Source: Bacillota bacterium
GTDB lineage: Bacteria > Bacillota > UBA4882 > UBA8346
Length of the DNA stretch: 64,000 nt
Assembly (NCBI GenBank): GCA_023417475.1
Contig: JAEZFP010000059.1
Span: 66,035 to 130,034, forward strand
Direction of reading: 5' to 3'
The notes below the pieces were generated by a model. The model did no database searches and was not told the origin of the DNA. It saw only the letters and a list, made by a program, of their open reading frames with translations. Both the position numbers and the translations under genes were made by a program. This document shows, piece by piece, positions 17,372 to 25,235 of the stretch; the stretch's first letter is position 1, and every line of letters begins with the position of its first letter.

Positions 17372-18357
17372 AGTGTTCCCTCCAAGACCGACTTGGTTGT
17401 GGCAAGCGCCGCTTCGACCGGGATATCGACAATCTTGTCGCCGTTGACGGGGATCACCCGCCAGTCGGGATGTTGATATGGATGAAACTGCTGATATTGG
17501 CCCCGGTGCATCAGCATGACAACTTTTTTTCCTAAAGCGGTGGCCAGATGAAGCATGCCGGTGTCACCACCTATCACCAACGCGCAACGGTTCATCAAGC
17601 CGCCGGTAGTCAGCAGGTTCGCTTTGCCGGCAGCGACCGGAAAATTGGCCTCGATGACCGGTTGGAGTTTCTCCAAATCTCCGGGACCTCCGCCGAATAG
17701 GATTTGAATCCCTTGGTTGTTCCAATAAGCAGCGTAACGCATATAATTTTCTAAGGGCCAATTTTTGCGCGGAAAATTCGTGAAGGGTTGAATGAAGATG
17801 GTCGGTTGAGCGGGATCCAGTCCCAATTGGCGAAAAAGCGTCTCCGCCTCGGCCTGTGGACCGGTCGGTAACCCATAACGGTTGTTCGGGGGAAATGACT
17901 GCAAACCATTGGCCAGCAGCAATTCACGATTCACTTCCGCCCGGTGAACGGTATCGGAAATCTTCAGGTGGTTGGTGTAAAAGAAACGGCTGTTCGCCTT
18001 GCGCAGCAACCCCCAGCGTTGTTTGGCGCCGGTCAACCAGGCGATAAGGGCGGTTTTCTCTAGTCCATGGAAATCGACCACCAGATCAAAATGTTGATTA
18101 TGAAGGGTTTTGATCAAATCAAAGGTTTGTTTGGTGATCCGGAAGATATTTTGTTGATGATAGATATCGCTGTCCAACATAATCACTTTATCGAGGGCGG
18201 TAAACCCTTGCAGTAACGATGCAAACCGTTTTTTGGTCACAAAGGTGATTTCGCTGTCGGGGAAGTTTTCCCGAATCAGGTTGACGGCTGGCAGGGTAAA
18301 GAGGATATCGCCGATCCCGCTTAGCCGGATCAGTAAAATTCGTTTGATGTTGTTCAT
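17368..18357 (-). CDS. GT9 family glycosyltransferase (heptosyltransferase-like)
   Basis: GT-B enzyme of the WaaC/WaaF/WaaQ family, transferring heptose from ADP-heptose to the lipopolysaccharide core. The N-terminal RILLIRLSGIGDILFTLPAV block and the VVDFHGLEKTALIAWLTGA block are typical; the C-terminal half has TIFIQPFTNFPRKNWP and IGGDTGMLHLATALGK. Length is 329 residues. The downstream rfaE2 gene supplies the donor pathway, which supports the assignment. Acceptor position is not predictable. Confidence 0.87.
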   Translation of the reverse strand: MNNIKRILLIRLSGIGDILFTLPAVNLIRENFPDSEITFVTKKRFASLLQGFTALDKVIMLDSDIYHQQNIFRITKQTFDLIKTLHNQHFDLVVDFHGLEKTALIAWLTGAKQRWGLLRKANSRFFYTNHLKISDTVHRAEVNRELLLANGLQSFPPNNRYGLPTGPQAEAETLFRQLGLDPAQPTIFIQPFTNFPRKNWPLENYMRYAAYWNNQGIQILFGGGPGDLEKLQPVIEANFPVAAGKANLLTTGGLMNRCALVIGGDTGMLHLATALGKKVVMLMHRGQYQQFHPYQHPDWRVIPVNGDKIVDIPVEAALATTKSVLEGTL

Positions 18358-18472
18358 GGGAGCCTCGATTCCTAATTGATAGGGTTGATTTTATGCGATG
18401 ATTGATCAGAGCGCCGAAATAACTAAAAAACATGCGAACGGACTTGCCAGCCTTACCGCATGGAAAAAAACT

Positions 18473-19153
18473 TTAGCTACGGATGCCGGACAGCGTTGTA
18501 ACGAGTTGCTCGGGCGCGAGGGTTTCCAGGGAAGGCACAATCAGATCGGCGGCCCCGACGCGCTCGACCGGACCAACGCCTACGACCAGCATTCCGGCGT
18601 TGTGGGCCGCGGCGATCCCGGCCGCGGCGTCTTCAATCACCGCCGCCGCGTGGGGTGGAACCCCTAAAGCCTTGGCGGCTTCGAGGAAGAGATCCGGAGC
18701 GGGTTTGGCTTTGGCAACGCAATTGGAATCGATGATCGCGTCGAAGCTGGCGGTGATCCCTAACCGCTCCAGCACGAAGCGGGTGTTGCGGCTGGAGGAG
18801 GCGACAGCGATCCCGAATTGAGCTTGTTTCAAATAATCAAGCAGCGGTTTCACGCCGGGTAACAGATCCGCCGGACTCATTCCCTGAATTCGCCGGAGAA
18901 AATAGACGTTTTTTTGGTCAAACAAATACTGAAAACGTTCGGGCGTGACTTTCCGTCCGTAGCGGTCTAAAATCAGCCGAAGCGAATCCTCGCGGGATAA
19001 ACCCAACAAGTCCCGGTTGTCATCGGGCGTAAAAGGAATTTTTTCCTCATCCCAGAGTTGCTGCCAGGATTGGTAGTGATAACGGACGGTATCGGTGATG
19101 ATCCCGTCCATGTCAAACAAGAAGGCTTTGATCGACTGGGTAATGATGGACAC
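18473..19153 (-). CDS. HAD superfamily beta-phosphoglucomutase-like hydrolase
   Basis: HAD phosphatase/phosphomutase with a helical cap. Motif I is FLFDMDGIITDT (nucleophile Asp and acid/base Asp two residues on), motif II is ASSSRNT, motif III the lysine of KAKPAPDLFL, and motif IV the acidic VIEDAAAGIAAA. The arrangement and 226-residue length match beta-phosphoglucomutase. The apparent start GTG 19153 has a poor ribosome-binding site. It heads the minus-strand GT9-rfaE2 group, so a role in surface-sugar phosphate metabolism is possible. Confidence 0.82.
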   Translation of the reverse strand: MSIITQSIKAFLFDMDGIITDTVRYHYQSWQQLWDEEKIPFTPDDNRDLLGLSREDSLRLILDRYGRKVTPERFQYLFDQKNVYFLRRIQGMSPADLLPGVKPLLDYLKQAQFGIAVASSSRNTRFVLERLGITASFDAIIDSNCVAKAKPAPDLFLEAAKALGVPPHAAAVIEDAAAGIAAAHNAGMLVVGVGPVERVGAADLIVPSLETLAPEQLVTTLSGIRS

Positions 19154-19577
19154 CTCATTTTATTTAGTATTTGTAGATCTGGCCGCTTTATTAGGTGTCT
19201 ACGTAAAGAGCAGCGGAGTATTTATTTCTTTGTGGCAATGGTAATTTCCTGCAAGAAAATGTCGATGTAAAGGGATCGGGTGGAAAATTACGAAGCGTTG
19301 GGCCGCAATAAATAGCGATCAACCAAGTTTTTCCCAGCATTTGTGTAATTTTCGCAATGGATACTACTTGAAACCGGTGGAAGCTAGGTGTATTATTTTT
19401 GTTATGTGGACTTTTATGTGAAGCAGAAACGTTATCCTTTTGACGGATGCCAAATATAAATGAAGGCAATATGTCGCCTCTCAAGAAACAACCCTAGTTA
19501 GTGCGACATAGGGAAATTAATTTTTGATTCAACGTACTACGTTGCGTGTTTAGTTCGTTACGAGCAGGGAGGGGATA
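19154..19577. other. 424-bp AT-rich intergenic region, no gene recognised
   Basis: Divergent intergenic region between the HAD gene and the hypothetical gene at 19578. Nothing was recognised beyond AT-richness; a minus-strand frame at 19191-19484 has no ribosome-binding site or recognisable features and is judged spurious. Promoters for both flanking genes should lie here but none is clear. Confidence 0.5.
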
Positions 19578-20111
19578 TTGATGATCGAGATCGATGATGC
19601 GGGTGGCGGTTGTTTTATCGGCCCGGAGGTTTTGGTCATTCACCGGCTGGAGACGGGGTCAGCCCATTATCTTTATATACCGCCGCAGATTGCGGACAGG
19701 ATTTCTTTTGCAACCGAGTTGTTGAAGGGGGCCTTTACCAAACTGGGAATCACCAATCATGAACCGATTCAGCTTTGTCGGGGCGAGATTTTCGATCAAT
19801 TCCAGGAGTTCCTGGAAGGCCGGGGATATCAGGTAATCCGCCAGAAAGTTTCGTCCGAGACCGATTGTCTGGCGGAGGCGGAGTTTATGGAGGTCTTGTA
19901 CTCCCACGGCCTGCCGCGCAATATTGCGTTGCATAACCGGAATTATCAAGAACTCTATGAGATGGTGGGTTTTTGGTATTTCAGCCAGCCGAAACGGTTG
20001 GTGCGGAACCTACAGAAGATCCGGTTGCGGCCGCCGTACCGGATCCGCAATGTTACCCAGCGGTATCCGAATTTATTTCGGATGTTGTTTCAAGAGGAAG
20101 CGGCGGGATGA
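19578..20111 (+). CDS. Hypothetical protein, 177 aa
   Basis: Not recognised. The product is soluble, starting MMIEIDDAGGGCFIGPEVLVIHR, with Tyr-rich and Arg-rich stretches toward the C-terminus (FWYFSQPKRLVRN, RNVTQRYPNLFRMLF). Codon use is like the neighbours and GGAGGGGA lies about 9 bases before ATG 19578 (ATG 19581 is equally possible), so it looks like a real gene. No membrane segment or signal peptide is seen. A perfect 17-bp hairpin begins 4 bases after the stop. Confidence 0.6.
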   Translation: MMIEIDDAGGGCFIGPEVLVIHRLETGSAHYLYIPPQIADRISFATELLKGAFTKLGITNHEPIQLCRGEIFDQFQEFLEGRGYQVIRQKVSSETDCLAEAEFMEVLYSHGLPRNIALHNRNYQELYEMVGFWYFSQPKRLVRNLQKIRLRPPYRIRNVTQRYPNLFRMLFQEEAAG

Positions 20112-20115
20112 CCGT

Positions 20116-20154
20116 CACGAAGGCCGGGTCAGAGATACTGACCCGGCCTTCGTG
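20116..20154. repeat. Perfect 17-bp inverted repeat after the hypothetical gene
   Basis: CACGAAGGCCGGGTCAG and its exact complement flank the loop AGATA. There is no T-run after it, so it is either a factor-assisted terminator or an mRNA 3'-end stabiliser. Confidence 0.8.
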
Positions 20155-20356
20155 GGTCTGGGGCTGGGTTAATGGATGCGCTTTGGATCGGGGTTGAATT
20201 GGATATATCAGTAAATAAGTTTTCATAATCGAAAATAATTCCGGAAAACCGGCAGGAACTCCCTGGGCAAAGTCGAAATCTAAACAAGATTGTAACCAAA
20301 TATTAACCTCCACGATTGACTTGGGTACAAGCGACAACCCTTGAGGAGGAATTGCA

Positions 20357-21208
20357 ATGGCAATCGGACAAGAAACGGTATCCCAAACGGACCTGAATCT
20401 AAAGGCGATGGTGGATGCCTACAACCACGACGCCGACTCCGAGTGGCGGCGCCTGGTCAAAGAGCCCTATAACAAGATCGAGTTTCTGACAACACTTCAC
20501 GTGCTCCGAAAGCATCTACCTGAAAAAGGTTTGATATTGGATGCCGGCGGCGGTCCCGGCCGGTATGCCATTGAGTTGTGCAAGGCCGAATATCACGTAG
20601 TCTTATTCGATCTCTCGATTCGCAATATTGAGACCGCCAAAGCCAAGTTCGACTTTGAACCGAAAGAGGTTAAACGGCGGATGGAGGGGTTTTTGGTTGG
20701 CGACGTCCGGAACCTGATCCGTTTCGAGATCGATAGCTTTGACGCGGTACTTTGTCTCGACCCGTTGTCCAACCTACTGGACGAAGCCGAGCGGGAGCGG
20801 GCGGTCCAAGAGCTTTACCGGGTCGCCAAACCCGGCGCGCCGGTCTTTATCGGTGTCCGCGGCTATTTGGCCGTTTTGCGGACGTTGTTGGCCCAAAACC
20901 CGCATGAGTTGCTCGGCGCGTCCCTGACCGAACTGCAACAGACCGGCAACATTCAGTCCGGCCCCAATGTTTGCCACTATTTCCGGGCGACCGAGTTAAG
21001 AACATTGGCCGAGCGGAATGGGTTCCAAACCGTTGAAATGGCGGGTTGTATTGGGTTGTCCGTGGGCATGCGGGAAAAAATCAATCAACTTTCGCACACT
21101 GCCGAGCAATGGGAACGGTGGCTGGCATTGGAGCTGGAGTATGCCACCGAAGCGGCGGTGGCCGACACGGCGGAGCGACTTTTATATGTTGGCAGGAAGC
21201 CGCGGTAG
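20357..21208 (+). CDS. Class I SAM-dependent methyltransferase
   Basis: Rossmann-fold methyltransferase of 283 residues. Motif I GLILDAGGGPGRYAIEL (about residues 60-76) binds SAM, motif II acidic end is VVLFDLSIRNIE, and motif IV is DAVLCLDPLSNLL. The N-terminal 50 residues and the AVLRTLLAQNPHELL cap may set the substrate, which is unknown. GAGGAGG precedes ATG 20357 and a terminator lies about 110 bases downstream, so it is probably transcribed alone. Confidence 0.8.
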   Translation: MAIGQETVSQTDLNLKAMVDAYNHDADSEWRRLVKEPYNKIEFLTTLHVLRKHLPEKGLILDAGGGPGRYAIELCKAEYHVVLFDLSIRNIETAKAKFDFEPKEVKRRMEGFLVGDVRNLIRFEIDSFDAVLCLDPLSNLLDEAERERAVQELYRVAKPGAPVFIGVRGYLAVLRTLLAQNPHELLGASLTELQQTGNIQSGPNVCHYFRATELRTLAERNGFQTVEMAGCIGLSVGMREKINQLSHTAEQWERWLALELEYATEAAVADTAERLLYVGRKPR

Positions 21209-21320
21209 CGGTATAATCTTACATAACACCAACGACGGAACGGAGAAGTCAATGATCTGCGGTTGCTCGGAGTTTTATGAATGGCTGTTATAGCAAATAA
21301 GGAAATCGCCAAACTGTTTA

Positions 21321-21348
21321 TGAAAACCCACTTTAAGTGGGTTTTTTC
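21321..21348 (+). terminator. Intrinsic terminator after the methyltransferase gene
   Basis: GAAAACCCA and TGGGTTTTTT arms with loop CTTTAAG. Confidence 0.85.
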
Positions 21349-21453
21349 ATTTCGTAGAATCAAACGTTGCATTGATATCCAGTTGCAACTTCCCAACCGG
21401 GTCCGGTAATGATACGATAGGGAGGGAAGTGTCCTAAAATTCAGTCAGAGAGG

Positions 21454-21945
21454 ATGAGATGGATGGAATGGCGGAATGGGGATTATTGGATCAGTGATGA
21501 TAAAACCCGCTTAGACAGCGAGGCGGTCTGCGCGTTTTTGGCGCAAAGTTATTGGGCGAACCAGCGGTCGCGGGAATGTATCGAGCGTTCGATCGCCAAT
21601 TCGCTTTGTTACGGAGTGTATTATCGTGAAAAACAGATCGGCTTTGCCCGGGTGGTGACGGACGGGGCGACGATCTTTTGGCTGGGGGATGTTTTTATCG
21701 ACCCGCAATACCGCGGTCAGCATTTGGGGAAACATTTGGTCCAATTCATTGTCGAATCCCCCGCGCTTCAGGGACTGACGGGCGTGCTGGCGACCAATGA
21801 CGCTCATGGGCTGTACGAACAGTACGGATTTGTCAGAGACCCCAACCGGTACATGCGCCGGAGCGGCGTTGCTCCGGTTCGGGAGGCGGCTGAAACGGAA
21901 CAGCCATTAAAAAAATTAAGACAACACAAAGGAGCATCGGGATGA
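21454..21945 (+). CDS. GNAT family N-acetyltransferase
   Basis: Acetyl-CoA-dependent acetyltransferase of 163 residues. The GNAT fold is seen in IGFARVVTDG (motif D/A strand), WLGDVFIDPQYRGQHLGKHLVQFI (the Q/RxxGxG/A acetyl-CoA loop as QHLGKHL) and ATNDAHGLYEQYGFVRD near the end. AGAGAGG precedes ATG 21454; ATG 21463 is possible. The substrate is unknown. The stop overlaps a short frame starting at 21942. Confidence 0.82.
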   Translation: MRWMEWRNGDYWISDDKTRLDSEAVCAFLAQSYWANQRSRECIERSIANSLCYGVYYREKQIGFARVVTDGATIFWLGDVFIDPQYRGQHLGKHLVQFIVESPALQGLTGVLATNDAHGLYEQYGFVRDPNRYMRRSGVAPVREAAETEQPLKKLRQHKGASG

Positions 21946-22058
21946 GCCAACATTTTTGTACCTGTCGGGAACTGGTTTGTGGGTTTGGAGCGGTATACGT
22001 ACGAGAGTTTCGCGGAGTTTGTCCAAACTCATCAAGGGGGCGCCGAACCGAAAAATGA
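21942..22058 (+). CDS. Possible short cysteine-containing peptide, 38 aa
   Basis: A 38-codon frame starting with ATG that overlaps the GNAT stop codon (ATGA), with GGAG 8 bases upstream. It begins MSQHFCTCRELVCGFG and holds four cysteines, then becomes basic. It may be a real small protein coupled to the GNAT gene, or the remnant of a longer gene; the sequence cannot decide. Confidence 0.3.
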   Translation: MSQHFCTCRELVCGFGAVYVREFRGVCPNSSRGRRTEK

Positions 22059-22073
22059 CGGGTGAGAGCGAGG

Positions 22074-22121
22074 CCACTGAAAAACTGCTCGAAAGCTTGC
22101 AGAGCGGAGATTTTTCAGTGG
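22074..22121. repeat. 11-bp inverted repeat at the end of the thi operon
   Basis: CCACTGAAAAA and TTTTTCAGTGG with a 26-base loop, between the convergent GNAT and thiQ genes. It probably acts as a terminator hairpin in one or both directions, though long T-runs are lacking. Confidence 0.45.
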
Positions 22122-22156
22122 TTTGGTGAGATCGTCGCTTTTTTATTGCTGGATTA

Positions 22157-23221
22157 TTACCGCGCCATCAACCGCAATTTCCCATTTCCCAAACCGATCC
22201 GGACTTTCATCCCCGCGTCCAGTTCGCTTTGTTCCTTGCCCGCCAGAACCCGGATGGTTGTTTGACCGACCCGCAGTTCGAGCCGGACCGCAAACCCCAG
22301 ATAATTCAGGGCGGTAATTTCCGCTTCACACCCGGCTGTCAATTTCGGAGCGAGGACGAACTCCTCGGGACGGACCACCAGGAAATAGCGGCCGGGTTTC
22401 AGTTCCGGGTGGATTTGACCCGCCGCGCTCCGGAGGTTGGCCAAGGCCGGTTCGTCGAAGCGGAGGGTCCGCTCCGGAGCGCCTGCCAATTCCAAACGGA
22501 CCGGCAGCAGGTTGGCCTCGCCAAAAAAGTTGGCCACAAAATCATTGGCGGGATGTTCATAGATTGTTCGCGGCGTACCGGCTTGGAGCACCCGGCCGTC
22601 TTTCATCACCGCCAACCGGTCCGAGAGGGATAAGGCTTCCTCCTGTTGATGGGTGACAAAAATAAAGGTCGCGCCAAGCTGTTGTTGCCAATCCCGCAAC
22701 TCTTGCTGTAATTGCTGGCGGAGCAGATAATCCAGGGAAGCGAAGGGCTCATCCAATAACAACAACGAGGGACGGGGCGCCAAGGAACGCGCCAAAGCCA
22801 CCCGCTGCTTTTCGCCGCCGGAGAGTTGGTCGATCTTGCGCCGGCGCAGTTCGCTGAGGCGGAAGAGCTCCAGCAGCGCGCCGACGGTCTGTTTACGCTG
22901 CTGTTGCGGCAGACGTTGCACCGTTAGCCCGTATTCGATATTTTGATAGACGGTAAGGTGGGGGAAGAGAGCGTAATCTTGAAAGACCATGCCGATCCGG
23001 CGTTGGGCCGGCGACAGCTTGGTAAGGTCCGCGCCATTTAGCCGGATGAATCCCGCGTCCGGTTGTTCCAACCCGGTGATCAACCGCAGCAGGGTGGTCT
23101 TGCCGCAGCCGCTGGGACCGACCAACGCCAATAATTCATTGCGGTAGACAGTCAGCTCCGTCTGCAGGTTAAATTCCGGGTAAGACTTGGTGATTTGAAG
23201 CTGGAGCAATGGTTCGGACAT
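22157..23221 (-). CDS. thiQ: Thiamine ABC transporter ATP-binding protein
   Basis: ATPase of a binding-protein-dependent importer. Walker A GPSGCGKTT at about residues 35-43, Q-loop VFQDYALFPH, signature LSGGEKQRVALARSL, Walker B LLLLDEPFASLD and switch histidine FVTHQQEEAL are complete. A C-terminal TOBE-like region makes it 354 residues, longer than E. coli ThiQ (about 230) and closer to FbpC/PotA-type ATPases. Thiamine specificity comes from context: the binding protein and the TPP riboswitch upstream. It overlaps the permease gene by one base. Confidence 0.83.
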   Translation of the reverse strand: MSEPLLQLQITKSYPEFNLQTELTVYRNELLALVGPSGCGKTTLLRLITGLEQPDAGFIRLNGADLTKLSPAQRRIGMVFQDYALFPHLTVYQNIEYGLTVQRLPQQQRKQTVGALLELFRLSELRRRKIDQLSGGEKQRVALARSLAPRPSLLLLDEPFASLDYLLRQQLQQELRDWQQQLGATFIFVTHQQEEALSLSDRLAVMKDGRVLQAGTPRTIYEHPANDFVANFFGEANLLPVRLELAGAPERTLRFDEPALANLRSAAGQIHPELKPGRYFLVVRPEEFVLAPKLTAGCEAEITALNYLGFAVRLELRVGQTTIRVLAGKEQSELDAGMKVRIGLGNGKLRLMAR

Positions 23222-24861
23222 CAGGTTGACTCCTTCCGTGGCATCGATGCGAAACTGGCCGACCGGCCTTGAAATCCGAAATAAAGGATCAGCGAGAGCA
23301 GGATGAATAAGGTTCCCAAGGCGGTCGCTTCGGGAAAATGGTAATGGCCGATTAACCGGTAAATCGCCACCGGCAAGGTGACCAGGTCGCCTCTTCCCAA
23401 CACCAACACGGCGGAGAAGTCACCCAACGCGATGGCGAACGCATAGGTGAAACCGGTCTGCAGGGCTTTGCGCATCAAGGGCAGTTCGACCCGGACAAAG
23501 GTCCGCCAGGGATCCGCTCCGAGCAGCGCGGACGCGTCGAGCACCGCTTGGCCCAACTCGCGGCGGGCCGTCCGCAACACCGAATACACCAGGGGAAACG
23601 CCAGGAAAACTTGGGCCCAGACGATCAGCGCGGCGCTGGGGAGGATTGTTCCGGCCAACCGGTACAGCCCGGTGGCAAAGGTCAAAAAGGAAACTCCCAG
23701 CGGTAATTGGCAGGCCAAATCCAGCAATCCCCAAGGCTCTTTCCGCCGTAGCCAGGCAAAACCGTAGGCGCCGCCGGTGGTCGCCACCGCGGCCGTTAAG
23801 GCCAACCCCAGACTGGTCGCCAAGACTTCCTTGAAACTTTTGCCGATGGCGAAAGTAAACCCATCGCCCCATAAGGAAAGATAATTGGCCAAGGTCAGCC
23901 CGGAGCTGTTGGCGCGGTAGAATGAGCGCGCGATCACCGCCAGCAACGGACCCATAAAAAAGCCGGTAACCACCGCCAGGTAAGCCAGGAAGGCGAGCGT
24001 CGCGCCGGAATGAGTCCGCCAACGCAGGCGCGGCAGAGCGGCTTGAAAACGGGCGGCGGGTGGCGCGTTCCGGCTGACCAGACTCTGAAGGAACAACAAG
24101 GCGGCCAGTAGGATCATTTGTAAACCGGCGATGGCGGTAGCGCCGCTGAAGTTCAGTTTGCTATTGGTTTCGATGTAGATAAGGACTTCAAAGGTTTTAT
24201 AGAGATAACCGCCCAAAATCAACACGACCGTAAAACTTAAAAAGGAGTAAAGAAAAACCATGGCCAACAGATAGACGGCGGTGGGCCGGAGCAACGGCCA
24301 GACGATCCGGCGCCAGGTCTCCCAGGCGGAAGCGCCATGAAGCGCCGAGGCTTCGCTGAGACGGGGGTCGATCTTTTCCCAGCGTTCGCCGAGCAACCGT
24401 AGGCAAAAGGCAAAGTTGTACAAAACATTGGCGAGGACAATCCCCCAAAAACTGTACAGGTAATTGATCTCGGCCAAACCGGGGAAAATCCCGGTCAACC
24501 AAAGCGTAAACGCGCCGTTTTTTCCGTAAAAGATGATCAATCCCAAGACGACTAAAATTCCCGGAAGCATGAAAGGGATCGCCAACCAGCTGCGTAGCAG
24601 CCGTTTGCCCGGAAAATCGAATCTGCCGAAAAAATACGCGCCCGGCAGCGCGATTAGCAAGCTAAAGACGGCGCTGAGCAATGCTTCGCTGCAGGAAAAG
24701 ATCAGGGTGTTGCGAAAAACCCCTGATCCGAGCAGTTGCCATAGATTGATCCAGGCCGTTTTGCCGATGAATGCCTGGACCAGGATCAGCAGGATCGGTA
24801 GATAGAAAAAGACTCCGATCAAGCTGAAGATTATTAAACTAGAGAGACGCCGTTTACTCAT
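23221..24861 (-). CDS. thiP: Thiamine ABC transporter permease (duplicated type)
   Basis: A 546-residue inner-membrane protein with about twelve transmembrane helices in two repeated halves, as in ThiP and FbpB. Each half has an EAA loop: LSEASALHGASAWETWRRIVWP in the first, LDASALLGADPWRTFVRVELP in the second. It forms the channel for the ThiQ ATPase. Its start ATG 24861 has a weak site. It is separated from the binding-protein gene by 374 bases that hold a perfect hairpin and a 21-bp-period repeat. Confidence 0.83.
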   Translation of the reverse strand: MSKRRLSSLIIFSLIGVFFYLPILLILVQAFIGKTAWINLWQLLGSGVFRNTLIFSCSEALLSAVFSLLIALPGAYFFGRFDFPGKRLLRSWLAIPFMLPGILVVLGLIIFYGKNGAFTLWLTGIFPGLAEINYLYSFWGIVLANVLYNFAFCLRLLGERWEKIDPRLSEASALHGASAWETWRRIVWPLLRPTAVYLLAMVFLYSFLSFTVVLILGGYLYKTFEVLIYIETNSKLNFSGATAIAGLQMILLAALLFLQSLVSRNAPPAARFQAALPRLRWRTHSGATLAFLAYLAVVTGFFMGPLLAVIARSFYRANSSGLTLANYLSLWGDGFTFAIGKSFKEVLATSLGLALTAAVATTGGAYGFAWLRRKEPWGLLDLACQLPLGVSFLTFATGLYRLAGTILPSAALIVWAQVFLAFPLVYSVLRTARRELGQAVLDASALLGADPWRTFVRVELPLMRKALQTGFTYAFAIALGDFSAVLVLGRGDLVTLPVAIYRLIGHYHFPEATALGTLFILLSLILYFGFQGRSASFASMPRKEST

Positions 24862-24918
24862 TGCGGATGGTTTCCGATTCTTTCTGGCGAATTATTGCGA
24901 ACGACAAACAACGAAGTC

Positions 24919-25107
24919 GTATCGCTATTTTGGTCTCGTAAATTAATATTTTTGTGGTTGGATCTAACATTTTGGTTCCGGAATTTTGAATTCCGGTCTC
25001 ACGATCTTGAATTTTGGTACCTAGATCTTATATTCCGGTGCGTTAATTTGATATTTTGATGCTTTGAAATATAATTTCGGTGGTGAAATTATATTTCAAA
25101 GGACCAC
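24919..25107. repeat. Array A: degenerate tandem repeat with 21-bp period
   Basis: Nine consecutive 21-base units beginning at 24919, 24940, 24961, 24982, 25003, 25024, 25045, 25066 and 25087. Most have an opening like GATCTT and a core like ATTTTGGT or ATTCCGGT at the same phase (8-9 bases in). Units are diverged and AT-rich. The array lies inside the thi operon, between thiB and thiP. Confidence 0.7.
25062..25101. repeat. Perfect 17-bp inverted repeat inside array A
   Basis: CTTTGAAATATAATTTC and its exact complement around the loop GGTGGT, at the thiB-proximal end of array A. It could be a protein site or an RNA hairpin. Confidence 0.75.
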
Positions 25108-25183
25108 TTATCATTTTATAGCCTCTTTTATTATCACGCCAACTGTTTTGCCAATAGCTACTACGGTTTAGATTAGCCCCAGG

Positions 25184-25223
25184 GTTCCGCTTGCTCCCGG
25201 GAAGGGGAGCAAGCGGAACCCCG
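25184..25223 (-). repeat. Perfect 17-bp GC-rich hairpin after thiB
   Basis: GGGTTCCGCTTGCTCCC and its exact complement around the loop GGGAAG, 12 bases after the thiB stop codon. There is no T-run, so it probably protects the thiB mRNA 3' end or partly ends transcription before thiP-thiQ. Confidence 0.7.
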
Positions 25224-25235
25224 ATGGCTTCAAAA

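Noticed and set aside
19191..19484. A 97-codon minus-strand frame in the 19.2-19.6 kb gap
   Set aside because: No ribosome-binding site, biased composition and no recognisable domain.
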